A stretch of 64,000 bases of DNA from Acidovorax kalamii (GCF_002245625.1 NZ_NOIG01000010.1:279308-343307), one strand, 5' to 3'; numbered from the stretch's first letter, positions 26,370-38,419 are shown. The notes: generated by a model from the sequence alone, not told the origin. Numbers and translations: made by a program.

Positions 26370-27287
26370 TCAGGCCACGGACTGGTACTGGGTCGGGCGG
26401 GTTTCGAGCGCCTGGCGGACCACACGCTCGACAAATGCGCGCTCTTCGCCCACCAGCGGCAGACGGGGGCGGCGCATGTGCTCGGTGCCTACGCCCACGA
26501 GCACGTCGATGAGTTTCAGGTTCTGAACCAGCTTGTTCGACACATCCAGGTGCAGCATGGGCGTCATCCACTGGTACAGCGGCAGCGCTTCGGCAAATTT
26601 TCCGGCCTTCATCAGGTCATACAACGCAACCGTTTCGCGCGGGAAGGCGCAGCCCACGCCCGCAAGCAGGCCGTCGCAGCCCAGCGCCAGACCTTCGTAG
26701 GCCAGGTCGTCCACGCCCAGGAAGAGCTGGTAGCGGTTGCCCACGGTGTTGCGCAGGTCGGTGATGCGGCGGATGTCGCCTGTGCTTTCCTTGATGGCGG
26801 CGATCCATTCGCAATCGGCCAGCTCCAGCATGTGCTCGGGCTTCAGGTCCACGCGGTAGGCGACAGGGTTGTTGTAGACCATCAGCGGGCGCTGGGCGGC
26901 TGCGGCCATGGCGCGCACATTGGCCATGGCTTCGCGCGCATCAGCTACGTAAATCACCGAGGGCATGACCATGTAGCCCGCCACGCCGAGCTTGTTGGCA
27001 CCGTCGATGTAGCGCAGGGCTTCGCGGGTGCTGGTTTCGGACACATTGGCCAGCACGGGCACGCGGCCGTCGGCGGCTTCCAGCGCGATCTGGGCGACCT
27101 TCAGCTTTTCTTCCAGCGTCAGCGTGCTGGCTTCGCCCAGCGAGCCGCAGGTGACCAGGCCGTGGATGCCGTTGCGGATCTGGAAGTCGATGTGGCGGGC
27201 CGTGCCTTCGGCATCGATCGACTCGTCAGCGTGGAACTTGGTGGTGATGGCGGGGAAGATGCCTTGCCAGCGGGGTTGGGGATTCAT
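26370..27287 (-). CDS. DapA-superfamily aldolase/deaminase, probable pyrroline-4-hydroxy-2-carboxylate deaminase
   Basis: A 305-residue class I TIM-barrel enzyme. The Schiff-base lysine is K166 in EWIAAIKESTGD; the supporting tyrosine lies in MVYNNPVAYRVD. GLVTCGSLGEASTLTLEEKL near residue 40 is the usual 2-oxoacid-binding loop. In hydroxyproline degradation a DapA homologue (LhpC/HypD type) deaminates pyrroline-4-hydroxy-2-carboxylate to 2-oxoglutarate semialdehyde. It is the first gene of the minus-strand cluster, with GGAG 10 bases before ATG 27287 and an AT-rich motif just upstream. Dihydrodipicolinate synthase is unlikely from context. Confidence 0.8.
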   Translation of the reverse strand: MNPQPRWQGIFPAITTKFHADESIDAEGTARHIDFQIRNGIHGLVTCGSLGEASTLTLEEKLKVAQIALEAADGRVPVLANVSETSTREALRYIDGANKLGVAGYMVMPSVIYVADAREAMANVRAMAAAAQRPLMVYNNPVAYRVDLKPEHMLELADCEWIAAIKESTGDIRRITDLRNTVGNRYQLFLGVDDLAYEGLALGCDGLLAGVGCAFPRETVALYDLMKAGKFAEALPLYQWMTPMLHLDVSNKLVQNLKLIDVLVGVGTEHMRRPRLPLVGEERAFVERVVRQALETRPTQYQSVA

Positions 27288-27324
27288 GGGAACGTGCTCC
27301 GGGGTGGGTGATGAACTTCAGTAT

Positions 27325-27342
27325 GTTGTAAATATATTAAAG
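27325..27342. promoter_or_regulatory. AT-rich candidate operator or promoter of the hydroxyproline-type operon
   Basis: GTTGTAAATATATTAAAG lies 38-55 bases upstream of the DapA-like start, in the middle of a long AT-rich patch. It resembles the motif at 21341-21357 before the TRAP operon. Confidence 0.4.
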
Positions 27343-27503
27343 AAATATTTGAAATGCAATGGGCGTTTTCATCTTTTTGCAAAGTGCGTGCGGGCCATGT
27401 CTGACGGCAGGCATCCGCGAGTGGGGCGGATGGGGTGGGGGCGGGCACAGGCCGTAAGCCAGGCGGTGTCGTTCCCCAGCCACGGGCTACGAGGCGCCAA
27501 ACC

Positions 27504-27509
27504 TATAAT
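27504..27509 (+). promoter_or_regulatory. Perfect -10 hexamer TATAAT upstream of alaS
   Basis: TATAAT lies 78 bases before the alaS start. The -35 region at usual spacing is poor. It implies a leader of about 70 bases. Confidence 0.5.
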
Positions 27510-27587
27510 GAAAGGTTGGTCCCGCTGGGCCGTCAGCAGGCATCGGCCTGCACGGCGCCCCACTGTGTGAAACCACTCCACCACACC

Positions 27588-30245
<2,658 letters not shown>

Positions 30246-30315
30246 TCCCCGGCGCCACGCTGGCTGCCTGGGTGGTGTTGCGAAAAAGGGGATGACGCGC
30301 GACGGGCTTTCCCCC

Positions 30316-30321
30316 TACATT
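30316..30321 (+). promoter_or_regulatory. -10 hexamer of a probable leaderless gene
   Basis: TACATT ends 7 bases before the ATG at 30329. ATGACG at 30292-30297 is a fair -35 with an 18-base spacer. No Shine-Dalgarno is present, so the transcript may begin at or near the start codon. Confidence 0.5.
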
Positions 30322-30328
30322 CAGCCGC

Positions 30329-33313
30329 ATGGACGACACCATGCGCGAAAGCCCGCCAGCGCCCAAGCCCACCGTGCCTGACGATTCGCCGACCCTGCTC
30401 ACTCAGGGCGCGGCGGCCGACCTGCCTTGGTGGCGGCGCATCACGGTGCCGTTCGAGGTGTTGATCGCCTCCGTGGTGGTCTCGGCCATGCTGCTGCTTA
30501 CGGCGCTGCTGGTCTACCAGGTGAGCACCAGCGCGCGCCAGGCCATCATTGCAGCGTCCGACGACAGTGCGCAGCACATCAGCCAACTGGTGGCCGAGCG
30601 GGTGCAGCGCATCGTGGACCCGGCCGATGCGGCCATCCGCCTGCTGGCGTTCGACCCCATTGCCTCGGCCACCTCGCTGCCCGCACGCATGCGCCGCCTG
30701 CCGGTGCTGGCGCGCCTGCTGGAGCAGAACCCGCTGCTCTCGGCCGTATTCATCGGCTATCCCGATGGCCAGTTTTTGCTGGTGCGCCCCGTGCGCGACG
30801 AAGCCATGCGCCTGCGGCTGGATGCGCCCCGCGAGACGGCCTTCCTGGTGCAGTCCATGGCGCGCGAGCGGGGTGTGAGCGGCATGGTGGGGCGCTGGAG
30901 CTACTACGACGCTGCGCTGCGCCAGATCGACTCCTCCGTGCGGCCCGAGTACCGCTATGACCCGCGCACCCGGCCCTGGTATGCCGAGGCGGCTGAAAAG
31001 AACACCCAGATCCTCACCGCCCCGTATGTGTTCTTCACCACGCAGGAAGTGGGCGTCACGCTGAGCCAGCCCAGCGAAGACGGGCGGGCGGTGATTGGTC
31101 TGGATGTAGCGCTGACCGATCTGGGGCGCGAGATTGCCGGGCTGCGCCTGATGCCCCGCACCGAAATTGCAGTGGTGGACAAGGACTTGCGCGTGCTGGC
31201 CTACCCGGACATGTCCCGCGTGATCATGCGCGATGGTGCAACGTCCAGCCTCCGCTTGCGCACGCTGGGCGACCTGGGGGTGAGCAGCCTGCAGGCCATG
31301 CAAGGGCCCGGGCTGCAAAGCGGAAAGTCGCAGCGCCTGGTGGCCGATGGCGAGGAGTGGCTGACCCGTGCCCTGCCGCTCGAATCCATGCGCTGGCGGG
31401 GGCTGCAGATCCTGATGGCCATTCCCACCCAGGCGCTGCTGGCCGATGTGAACGAGAACCTGCGGCGCCAGGTGTGGCTGTCGGTGTCGCTCATCGGGCT
31501 CATGCTGCCCGTGGGCTGGCTGGCCGGGCGGCGCGTGGGGCGCAGCCTGTTTGGCCTGGCGTCACAGGCGCGGGCGCTGGCGCGGTTCGACTTCCGGCGG
31601 GCGGCCCGCCCGCTGTCGCCCGTGCGCGAAGTGCGCGACCTGGGGCAGGTGATGGACCGCATGTCGGACACCATCCAGGAGTTTCTGCACATCACCCACC
31701 ACATCAGCGCCGAATCGCGCACCGACCTGATGTTGTCGAGCGTGCTGTACGAGCTGGTGCGTGCCACCAGCTGTACGGGCGGCGCGGTCTACATGGTGGA
31801 ACCCCAGCGTGCGGGCCTGCTGCGCACAGCCCGCTACTGCGAAGACCCTGAGCAGCAGTCACGCTTTCCTGAGCACCTGGCGATGGTGCACTTCATCAAC
31901 CATACCCAGGCACAGGAAGGTGACCAGCACGAAGACGATGACGACGCCGAACCCGTGCGTGTGCTGCGCGTGCAGCTGCGCACGCGGGATGGGCAGCCCC
32001 TGGGGCTGCTGGTGCTGCGGTATGTGGCCGATGCGTTGCAGGACGATGCGCACTTCCGCGCCTTTGTCGAGAAGCTCTCGGGCACGCTGTCGGTGGCGAT
32101 TGAAACGCGCAACCTGATTGAAGGTCAGAAGAAGCTGCTGGACGCCGTGATCCGCCTGCTGGCCGACGCCATCGACGCCAAGAGCCCCTACACTGGCGGG
32201 CACTGCGAGCGGGTGCCGCAGCTGGCCGAGTCGCTGATGCAGCGCATGTGTGAGGCCGACGAGGGGCCTTTTGCCCAGGTGAGCATGACCGATGCCGAGC
32301 GCTACGAGTTCCGCCTGGGCGCCTGGCTGCACGATTGCGGCAAGGTCACCAGCCCCGAGCACATCATCGACAAGGCCACCAAGCTGGAGACGCTCTACAA
32401 CCGCATCCACGAGGTGCGCATGCGCTTCGAGGTGCTGTGGCGCGATGCCGAGCTGGACTACTGGAAGCAGCAGGTGGCGGGGGTGGACCCGGTGCGCCTG
32501 CAGCGCGAGCTGCTGCAGCGGCGCGAGCAATTGCAGCAGGACTTTGCCTTTGTGGCCCGCTGCAACGTGGGCGGCGAATTCATGGCCGAGGCCGACATCG
32601 CCCGTCTCAAGGCCATTGGCCGCCAGGTGTGGCAGCGGCATTTTGACGACCGCCTGGGCTTGTCGTCCGCCGAGATGCTGCGGTTGGCCAACGTGCCAGC
32701 GCGCCCGCTGCCTGCCAACGAACCCCTGCTGGCCGACCGTCCGGAGCACATCGTGCCCTGGGGTGCACGCAAGCCGCCGGTGGAGGCGGGCAACCCCGCC
32801 AACCGCTGGGGCTTTGACATGGTGCTGCCGCCGCAGGAGGCCCATCTGGGCGAGCTGCACAACCTGTCGATCCAGCGCGGCACGCTCACGTCAGAGGATC
32901 GCTTCAAGATCAACGACCACATCGTGCAGACCATCATCATGCTCAGCGGCCTGCCGTTTCCACCGCACCTGGCGCGGGTGCCGATGATTGCGGGCTCGCA
33001 CCACGAAAAGCTGGATGGCACGGGCTACCCACGCCGCCTGAAGGCCGCCGAGCTGACCCTGGCCGACCGGGTGATGACCCTGGCCGACATCTTCGAGGCG
33101 CTGACGGCGGCTGACCGCCCCTACAAGCCGCCCAAGACCCTGTCCGAGTCGCTCAAGATCATGACCCACATGGTGCGCGACCGGCACATCGATGCCGAGG
33201 TGTTCCGGTTTTTCCTCACCAGCGGTGTGTGGCGCGAGTATGCCGAGCAGTTCCTCGCGCCTGCGCAGCGCGATGTGGTGGATGTGGACGCCATCCTGGC
33301 GTCGCTGGCCTGA
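30329..33313 (+). CDS. Membrane sensor HD-GYP phosphodiesterase with large internal insertion
   Basis: A 994-residue protein. A membrane helix at about residues 42-68 (VLIASVVVSAMLLLTALLVY) precedes a periplasmic dCache-like sensor (RYDPRTRPWYAEAAEKNTQI is typical), then a second helix near 385-405 and a HAMP-like linker. A GAF-like region is at about 470-590. The HD-GYP domain starts near 610 (AIDAKSPYTGGHCERVPQLA), with the HD pair HDCGK at 668 and HHEKLDGTGYPRR at 891. The separation of about 223 residues far exceeds the roughly 54 in the other HD-GYP gene here; the insert holds charged helices and GTLTSEDRFKINDHIVQTI. Motifs for cyclic-di-GMP hydrolysis are intact. Confidence 0.9.
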   Translation: MDDTMRESPPAPKPTVPDDSPTLLTQGAAADLPWWRRITVPFEVLIASVVVSAMLLLTALLVYQVSTSARQAIIAASDDSAQHISQLVAERVQRIVDPADAAIRLLAFDPIASATSLPARMRRLPVLARLLEQNPLLSAVFIGYPDGQFLLVRPVRDEAMRLRLDAPRETAFLVQSMARERGVSGMVGRWSYYDAALRQIDSSVRPEYRYDPRTRPWYAEAAEKNTQILTAPYVFFTTQEVGVTLSQPSEDGRAVIGLDVALTDLGREIAGLRLMPRTEIAVVDKDLRVLAYPDMSRVIMRDGATSSLRLRTLGDLGVSSLQAMQGPGLQSGKSQRLVADGEEWLTRALPLESMRWRGLQILMAIPTQALLADVNENLRRQVWLSVSLIGLMLPVGWLAGRRVGRSLFGLASQARALARFDFRRAARPLSPVREVRDLGQVMDRMSDTIQEFLHITHHISAESRTDLMLSSVLYELVRATSCTGGAVYMVEPQRAGLLRTARYCEDPEQQSRFPEHLAMVHFINHTQAQEGDQHEDDDDAEPVRVLRVQLRTRDGQPLGLLVLRYVADALQDDAHFRAFVEKLSGTLSVAIETRNLIEGQKKLLDAVIRLLADAIDAKSPYTGGHCERVPQLAESLMQRMCEADEGPFAQVSMTDAERYEFRLGAWLHDCGKVTSPEHIIDKATKLETLYNRIHEVRMRFEVLWRDAELDYWKQQVAGVDPVRLQRELLQRREQLQQDFAFVARCNVGGEFMAEADIARLKAIGRQVWQRHFDDRLGLSSAEMLRLANVPARPLPANEPLLADRPEHIVPWGARKPPVEAGNPANRWGFDMVLPPQEAHLGELHNLSIQRGTLTSEDRFKINDHIVQTIIMLSGLPFPPHLARVPMIAGSHHEKLDGTGYPRRLKAAELTLADRVMTLADIFEALTAADRPYKPPKTLSESLKIMTHMVRDRHIDAEVFRFFLTSGVWREYAEQFLAPAQRDVVDVDAILASLA

Positions 33314-33365
33314 TCCATCCCGGCGGGGGCTTCGTCAGCGGTGGGCAGGCGAGGGGCCGGCCGCT

Positions 33366-34421
33366 TCAGAACAGTTCGACGTCGTCGTTGGCAACCTTGG
33401 CCGCAAGGTGGCCGTTGGCCACCAGGTCGTCGTAAAAGCAGACCTGGTTGCGGCCGTGCTCCTTGGCGTAGTAAAGCGCCTGGTCGGCCTGGCCGAGGAT
33501 TTCGACTGGCGAGCCCTTGGTGGTGCAGACAAAACCCAGGCTCACAGTGACCCGGCCCACCTGCGGAAAGTTGTACTCCTGCACCGCCAGCCGAAAGCGG
33601 TTGAACACCTTGTGGGCCGTGCTCAGCGTGGTGGAGCGCAGCAGCACCACAAACTCCTCGCCGCCAAAGCGGAAGATGCGGTCGTGGCTGCGGAACGAAC
33701 TGCGCAGGATGTTGGCGATCAGGATCAGCACCTCGTCGCCATACAGGTGGCCGAAACGGTCGTTGACCTGCTTGAAATGGTCGATGTCCACCACAGCCAG
33801 CCATTGCTGCACAGGCTCGTGTTCATTGGCTACCGGGCTTTCATCGGCCACCAGCGATTCGTTGGCGGCGCTAGTGCGGCTGGCCAGCCCGCTCATGGTG
33901 TGGCGCGAGAACTGCTCGTCAAACGTCTTGCGGTTGAACAGCCCGGTCAGCGCATCGCGCTCGCTGTAGTCAAGCAGGCTCTGGTAGTTCTGGTAAACCT
34001 GGAACACACCCATGAGCACATCCAGCTTGTGGGCCGAGAAGGGCCGCGACTGCGTGATCTCCAGGCAGGTGCTGACCTTGTCATGCATCCACACCGGCAG
34101 CCACAGCACATACCGGCCCTTGCGCGGCGAGGCCAGGGCGCTTTCGCCATGGGTGTCCACGCAGCCGCGCAATGCGGGGTAGTTGTCCAGCGGCTCGCGG
34201 CGGGGGTCTGCGGCGGCCTCCGAGTCGGTGGAAACCAGCTGGCCGTTGTCCACCCAGGTGCGCGGGCGCACGTAGGGCACGCCTGCATCGGTAAAAAGCT
34301 CCAGGGCCCGCACCTCGGTGATGCTGCTGAGCTTTTGCAGCGTGGACAGCACCGACACCTCCAGCCGCAGGTGGTCGCGGTGGCCAGTCATCTCCACCAG
34401 GTTTTGCAGGATGGGTTTCAT
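33366..34421 (-). CDS. GGDEF diguanylate cyclase
   Basis: A 351-residue cytoplasmic protein. The first 165 residues look like a GAF-type sensory domain (VLSTLQKLSSITEVRALELF). The GGDEF domain begins near ERDALTGLFNRKTFDEQFSR and has the active signature GGEEF at 253-257. RSHD lies exactly five residues before it, matching the inhibitory RxxD I-site that binds product cyclic di-GMP. An unusual hydrophilic insert (SAANESLVADESPVANEHEP) sits within the domain. It is the last gene downstream of trmB on the minus strand, and converges with the large HD-GYP gene with only 52 bases between their stops. Confidence 0.9.
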   Translation of the reverse strand: MKPILQNLVEMTGHRDHLRLEVSVLSTLQKLSSITEVRALELFTDAGVPYVRPRTWVDNGQLVSTDSEAAADPRREPLDNYPALRGCVDTHGESALASPRKGRYVLWLPVWMHDKVSTCLEITQSRPFSAHKLDVLMGVFQVYQNYQSLLDYSERDALTGLFNRKTFDEQFSRHTMSGLASRTSAANESLVADESPVANEHEPVQQWLAVVDIDHFKQVNDRFGHLYGDEVLILIANILRSSFRSHDRIFRFGGEEFVVLLRSTTLSTAHKVFNRFRLAVQEYNFPQVGRVTVSLGFVCTTKGSPVEILGQADQALYYAKEHGRNQVCFYDDLVANGHLAAKVANDDVELF

Positions 34422-34465
34422 AGGCGGTGTTTGGCGGGCCGGTCGGGGCATGGTGGCTGGTGCTG

Positions 34466-35227
34466 CTACTGGTTGCGTCGCACGAACACCACGTCCCACA
34501 CCCCATGTCCGAGCCGCAGGCCACGGTTCTCGAACTTGGTGAGAGGGCGGTAGTCGGGCTGCGGCGCAAAGCCAGCGGCGGTGTTCTGGAGCAGGGGCTC
34601 GGCGCTCAGCACCTGCAGCATCTGCTCTGCGTAAGGTTGCCAGTCGGTGGCGCAATGCAGGTAGCCACCGGGTTTGAGGCGGGTGGCCAGCTTGGCCACC
34701 AGCGGGGGTTGGATCAGGCGGCGCTTGTTGTGCTTCTTCTTGTGCCAGGGGTCGGGGAAGAAGATGTGCACGCCGTCGAGAACGCCGTGCGGCAGCATGT
34801 GGTCGATGACCTCCACGGCGTCGTGCTGCAGGATGCGGATGTTGGTCAGGTCCTGCTCGCCAATGCGCTTGAGCAGCGCACCCACGCCGGGCTCGTGCAC
34901 TTCGCAGCACAGGAAGTTGTCGGCCGGGCGTACCTTGGCAATGTGGGCCGTGGCCTCGCCCATGCCGAAGCCGATTTCAAGCACCAGCGGGGCGTTGCGG
35001 CCAAAGGTGGCCGTGGCGTCCAGCGGGGCGGGGGCATAGGGCAGAACAAAACGGGGACCAAAGTCTTCAAAGGCCTTGGCCTGGCCGGTGGTGGTGCGGC
35101 CTGCACGGCGCACAAAGCTCTTGATGGTCTTGGGGTGGGTCACGCCCGCAGGCGCTGCAGCGGGGGCGGAGGGAGCGGCAGCAGGTGCTGCGCTCGCGGG
35201 GGCGGAAGCAAGGGTCGGTTCAATCAC
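34466..35227 (-). CDS. trmB: tRNA (guanine-N7-)-methyltransferase
   Basis: A 253-residue S-adenosylmethionine enzyme modifying G46 of tRNA. The AdoMet site is [18 protein letters not shown]; the family hallmark [20 protein letters not shown] follows, and the C-terminus has PLTKFENRG. The start is taken as GTG 35227 because it overlaps the gluQ stop as GTGA; an ATG at 35266 would extend into gluQ. An N-terminal Ala/Pro-rich tail of about 30 residues ([20 protein letters not shown]) is probably disordered and is longer than in most homologues. It is co-transcribed with gluQ, another tRNA-modifying gene. Confidence 0.92.
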   Translation of the reverse strand: MIEPTLASAPASAAPAAAPSAPAAAPAGVTHPKTIKSFVRRAGRTTTGQAKAFEDFGPRFVLPYAPAPLDATATFGRNAPLVLEIGFGMGEATAHIAKVRPADNFLCCEVHEPGVGALLKRIGEQDLTNIRILQHDAVEVIDHMLPHGVLDGVHIFFPDPWHKKKHNKRRLIQPPLVAKLATRLKPGGYLHCATDWQPYAEQMLQVLSAEPLLQNTAAGFAPQPDYRPLTKFENRGLRLGHGVWDVVFVRRNQ

Positions 35228-36213
35228 GGTGAGCCATTGTAGTGACGTCGCCACGCCGCAACCCACCGTGTTAGTGCGTCGCCCAGGTGATTGTTGTGCG
35301 GATGTTCCAGTGCGGGCAGGCCCAGCACCAGGGCCGCTTGCGCGAGGGCCTGCAACGGGTCGGCGAGGTCCAGCGCGCGGGCGCCGTTCTGCTTGGAGAG
35401 CTTCTCGCCATTGGCGCCATGCACTAGTGGGGTGTGCAGGTAGCGGGGCGTGGGCACGCCCAGGGCCTGCTGCAGCAGGATCTGGCGCGGGGTGTTGTCT
35501 GCCAGGTCCTCGCCGCGCACCACGTCGGTGATGCCCTGGGCTGCGTCGTCCACCACCACGGCCAGCTGGTAGGCCCAGAGCCCGTCGGCCCGGTGTAGCA
35601 CAAAGTCGCCCACGCTGCGGGCCACGTCCTGCTGCTGCGGGCCCAGCCGGCGGTCATGCCAGTGGAGGGCGTTGTTTGCTATTGAGTTGATAGCTGGTAG
35701 GGCATATCCATCGGGCGGAAGGGGCTGTTTTTGCTTGAAATCGGTGGCATTGAAGCGCCACGAGCGCCCGGTGCGCCCCTGCAGCCCGTGGCGGCAGGTG
35801 CCGGGGTAGGGCAGCGCGGCATGGCGTTCGCGCGCATGGCCCAGTGCGGCCTGGGCGTCTTCGATGTCCTTGCGCGAGCAGGCGCACGGGTAGGCATGGC
35901 CCTGCGCCACCAACTGGTCCAGTGCGCGCTGGTAGTGGGCAGAACGGGCCGACTGCCATTGTGGCTCCGCATCGGGCACCAGGCCGCAGGTGGCCAGCTG
36001 CTGCAGGATGAGCTGGTCGGCGCCCGGTACGCAGCGCGGGGTGTCCACGTCTTCGATGCGCACCAGCCACTGGCCACCGTGGGCCCGCGCGTCCAGCCAG
36101 CTGGCCAGGGCTGCTACCAGGGAGCCCGCGTGCAGCGGGCCCGTGGGGGAGGGGGCAAAGCGCCCGATGTACCGGGCGGCGCCACTGGGTTCAGGGGCCG
36201 CGCGCTCCGTCAT
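35224..36213 (-). CDS. gluQ: Glutamyl-Q tRNA(Asp) synthetase
   Basis: A 329-residue truncated GluRS-like enzyme that attaches glutamate to queuosine in tRNA-Asp. It has the class I motif [20 protein letters not shown], the zinc-site region YPCACSRKD with CRHG later, and the KMSKS equivalent [10 protein letters not shown]. The anticodon-binding domain of true GluRS is absent, as expected. Both ends overlap neighbours by four bases (ATGA with the oxidoreductase, GTGA with trmB). Residues 157-179, within [20 protein letters not shown], are encoded by a copy of the dispersed element, an insertion absent from ordinary homologues as I recall them. Confidence 0.93.
   Translation of the reverse strand: MTERAAPEPSGAARYIGRFAPSPTGPLHAGSLVAALASWLDARAHGGQWLVRIEDVDTPRCVPGADQLILQQLATCGLVPDAEPQWQSARSAHYQRALDQLVAQGHAYPCACSRKDIEDAQAALGHARERHAALPYPGTCRHGLQGRTGRSWRFNATDFKQKQPLPPDGYALPAINSIANNALHWHDRRLGPQQQDVARSVGDFVLHRADGLWAYQLAVVVDDAAQGITDVVRGEDLADNTPRQILLQQALGVPTPRYLHTPLVHGANGEKLSKQNGARALDLADPLQALAQAALVLGLPALEHPHNNHLGDALTRWVAAWRRHYNGSP
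35676..35744 (-). repeat. Dispersed AGCTAT palindromic element, copy inside gluQ
   Basis: Read on the minus strand it shows CGCCCGATGGATATGCCC, then CAGCTATCAACTCAATAGC. The intergenic copy at 45131 has CGCGCGATGGGCATGCC and AGCTATTGATTTGATAGC at the same spacing. It is translated in gluQ in the opposite orientation to the dnaE2 copy. No stop interrupts the frame. Confidence 0.8.
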
Positions 36214-37352
36214 GCCACCGCGAGTGCCAGCTCCAGGCCCGACACAAAGGCGTCTTCCACGCGGTGCCCCAGGCACCAGTCGCCGCAGGCGCCCAGGCCC
36301 ATGGCGGTGTCCCACAGGTGGGTTTTGCCCAGGGGGTGGGTGGTTTGTGCATAGCGCCAGCGGCGCGTGTCGGCATGGGCCGGGGTGGCGCGGATGCCGG
36401 TGACTTCGGCAAAGGCCTTGAGCAGCTTGGCCTGCACGCGGGCTTCGTCGTCTTCGAGGTGCTCGGCCGACCAGGCGGGGCTGGCCTGCACCGTCCAGCG
36501 CTCGACCACGTTGCGGCCGGGCTTGGACGACTCGCGCGCCAGCCAGGCGATGCGGTGGTGGGTGCTGCGCGCCGCGTTCCACTGCGGGCCCAGCGTGGTC
36601 AGGCCCGGACGCACGGCCTGGGGGTAAGCCAGCATCAGTGTCCAGCAGGGGGCAATGGCCACCTTGGAGAGGGCGTCGGTCAGGGGCGTGTCCACAGCCG
36701 AGCTCGCCAGCAGCGCCTGCGCGGGCACGGCGGGCTGGGCCAGCAGCACGGCGTCAAAACCGGCATACACATGCTGGCTGCCACCGGGCCCTTCAGTGCG
36801 CAGTTGCCAGCCGGGGGGGTTGAGGGGGTCGGGTTCGATGCGCGTGACGCGGGTGTTGGTGAGGAGCTGCCCAGCCAGGCGCAGTGGCTCGGCCCAGGTG
36901 CCCACCAGGGCCTGCATGCCGGGGCTGGCCACCCAGTGCGCCTCGCGGTGGGGCAGGCCTGCAGCGGCCACGCGGCCTGCGGCGTCCAGCACCTGCACAG
37001 AGTTGGCGCTCCAGCGCTTGCAGATGCCGGGCACGGTGTCGATGGCGCGGGCAAAGCGCGGATCACGCACGGTGAAATACTGGGCCCCGGCATCAAAGTT
37101 GCCAAACGGGGTGTCGATGGTGGCAGTGCGGCCACCGGCCTGGGAGGATTTCTCGAACACCGTCACGCGGTGCCCGGCCTGCACCAGGGTGCGGGCACAG
37201 GCAATGCCCGCCATGCCGGCGCCGATGATGGCGAAGTGGCGCTGGGGTTTGCCAGATGGGGTGGTGGGGGCTGCGGGGGCAGCAACGGGGGCGGAGGTCG
37301 GGGCGCTGGTGCGTCGGAGCCGTTTGGCGGGGCGAGGATCGGGTGTGCTCAT
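36210..37352 (-). CDS. NAD(P)/FAD-dependent oxidoreductase, renalase-like
   Basis: A 380-residue flavoprotein. A Ala/Pro/Thr-rich tail of about 38 residues precedes the FAD fold [20 protein letters not shown] and the adenine loop [33 protein letters not shown] and [14 protein letters not shown] are typical of the bacterial renalase-like amine oxidase group, which oxidises reduced nicotinamide isomers or unknown substrates. The C-terminus has [20 protein letters not shown], the second FAD contact. It is the first gene of the operon with gluQ, overlapping it as ATGA; a functional link to tRNA modification is not evident. Confidence 0.82.
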   Translation of the reverse strand: MSTPDPRPAKRLRRTSAPTSAPVAAPAAPTTPSGKPQRHFAIIGAGMAGIACARTLVQAGHRVTVFEKSSQAGGRTATIDTPFGNFDAGAQYFTVRDPRFARAIDTVPGICKRWSANSVQVLDAAGRVAAAGLPHREAHWVASPGMQALVGTWAEPLRLAGQLLTNTRVTRIEPDPLNPPGWQLRTEGPGGSQHVYAGFDAVLLAQPAVPAQALLASSAVDTPLTDALSKVAIAPCWTLMLAYPQAVRPGLTTLGPQWNAARSTHHRIAWLARESSKPGRNVVERWTVQASPAWSAEHLEDDEARVQAKLLKAFAEVTGIRATPAHADTRRWRYAQTTHPLGKTHLWDTAMGLGACGDWCLGHRVEDAFVSGLELALAVA

Positions 37353-37449
37353 GGGAGGCCTTTCGGTGACGGTCGGCAGATGAAATGCAGTACAGAACCA
37401 ACGGTGACCACTCTACACGCGCGGCTGGGTCATAGGCGCTTGATCGGGA

Positions 37450-38388
37450 TCAGAAATGATGGTGGTTTTCCAGCAGAGCACGGCGTGTGGCGGGGCTTTG
37501 CAGCTGGTTCAGCCACCACTGCAGTGCCCTGCCGGGCGCGGTGAAGCCCGGGCCGCCCCAGGCGTAGTGCACCCGCACGTTGCGCTCGGGCCGGGCCACG
37601 CGGCGCGCCACCAGACGGCCGGCCTCCACATAGGGGCGCACCATGGGTTCGGGCAGAAAGCCGCCGCCCAGGCCACGCAGCTGCACCTGCACCTTGGCCT
37701 GCATGGTGTCCACCGTGAGCACATCCTGCCCGCCCAGCAGGCCCATGGTGGCACCGCCGCGCGTGGCCGAGTCGGCCACGGCCACGGCCCGGTGCTCCAG
37801 TAGGGTGGCGTCGGAGATGGGTTCGGGCGCAGTGGCCAGCGGGTGGTGCGGCGCCACCACGTAGATGAACAGCACGTCGCCCAGCAAGGCTTGCTGGAGG
37901 CCCGCCACGTTGTTGCCCGCCACCGAGACACCAATCGCCAGGTCGGCACGGCCTGAGGTGAGGGCCTCCAGCGTGCCGGTCATGATGCCGTCGCGCAGCT
38001 TCAGCCGCGTGGGTGGCTGCATGGCATAGAACGCTTCCACCAGCTCCAGCATGGTGTGGGGCGAGACGATGCCGTCGATGGACAGCGTGAGCTGCGGCTC
38101 CCAGCCCGTGGCCACGCGGCGCACGCGATGGGCCACGGCGTCGATGTCCTGCAGCAGGCGCGCGCCTTCGCGCAGCAGCTCCACCCCCGCTTCGGTGGGG
38201 CGGGCCTGGCGCGCGCTGCGGTCGAACAGCAGCACGTCCAGCGCATCTTCAATCTGCCGCACGCGGTAGGTGAGGGCGCTGGGCACCAGGCCCAGCTGCC
38301 GTGCGGCGGCGGCAAAGCTGCCCGCCTCGGCAATCACCTGCAGCATGGTCAGCGCATCGGGGGTGAGGACATCGCGGGTGTTTTGCAT
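37450..38388 (-). CDS. LysR family transcriptional regulator
   Basis: A 312-residue regulator. The N-terminal winged helix is clear (LTMLQVIAEAGSFAAAARQL, then PSALTYRVRQIEDALDVLLF). The C-terminal effector domain runs from about residue 92 (LTLSIDGIVSPHTMLELVEA). It is divergent from the pirin-led operon at 38494, the classic LysR layout, and the 105-base gap holds a candidate site TTCA-N7-TGAA at 38405-38419. It probably activates that operon under electrophile or redox stress, which is inference from the targets. Confidence 0.9.
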   Translation of the reverse strand: MQNTRDVLTPDALTMLQVIAEAGSFAAAARQLGLVPSALTYRVRQIEDALDVLLFDRSARQARPTEAGVELLREGARLLQDIDAVAHRVRRVATGWEPQLTLSIDGIVSPHTMLELVEAFYAMQPPTRLKLRDGIMTGTLEALTSGRADLAIGVSVAGNNVAGLQQALLGDVLFIYVVAPHHPLATAPEPISDATLLEHRAVAVADSATRGGATMGLLGGQDVLTVDTMQAKVQVQLRGLGGGFLPEPMVRPYVEAGRLVARRVARPERNVRVHYAWGGPGFTAPGRALQWWLNQLQSPATRRALLENHHHF

Positions 38389-38404
38389 GGTGGTGCCATG
38401 TTAA

Positions 38405-38419
38405 TTCAGATTATTTGAA
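38405..38419. promoter_or_regulatory. Candidate LysR operator
   Basis: TTCA-GATTATT-TGAA is an interrupted palindrome containing the T-N11-A pattern, located between the divergent LysR and pirin genes. Confidence 0.5.

Noticed and set aside
26370..27287. Dihydrodipicolinate synthase (dapA)
   Set aside because: The superfamily and catalytic lysine fit, but the position as first gene of a hydroxyproline-type operon makes a deaminase more likely.
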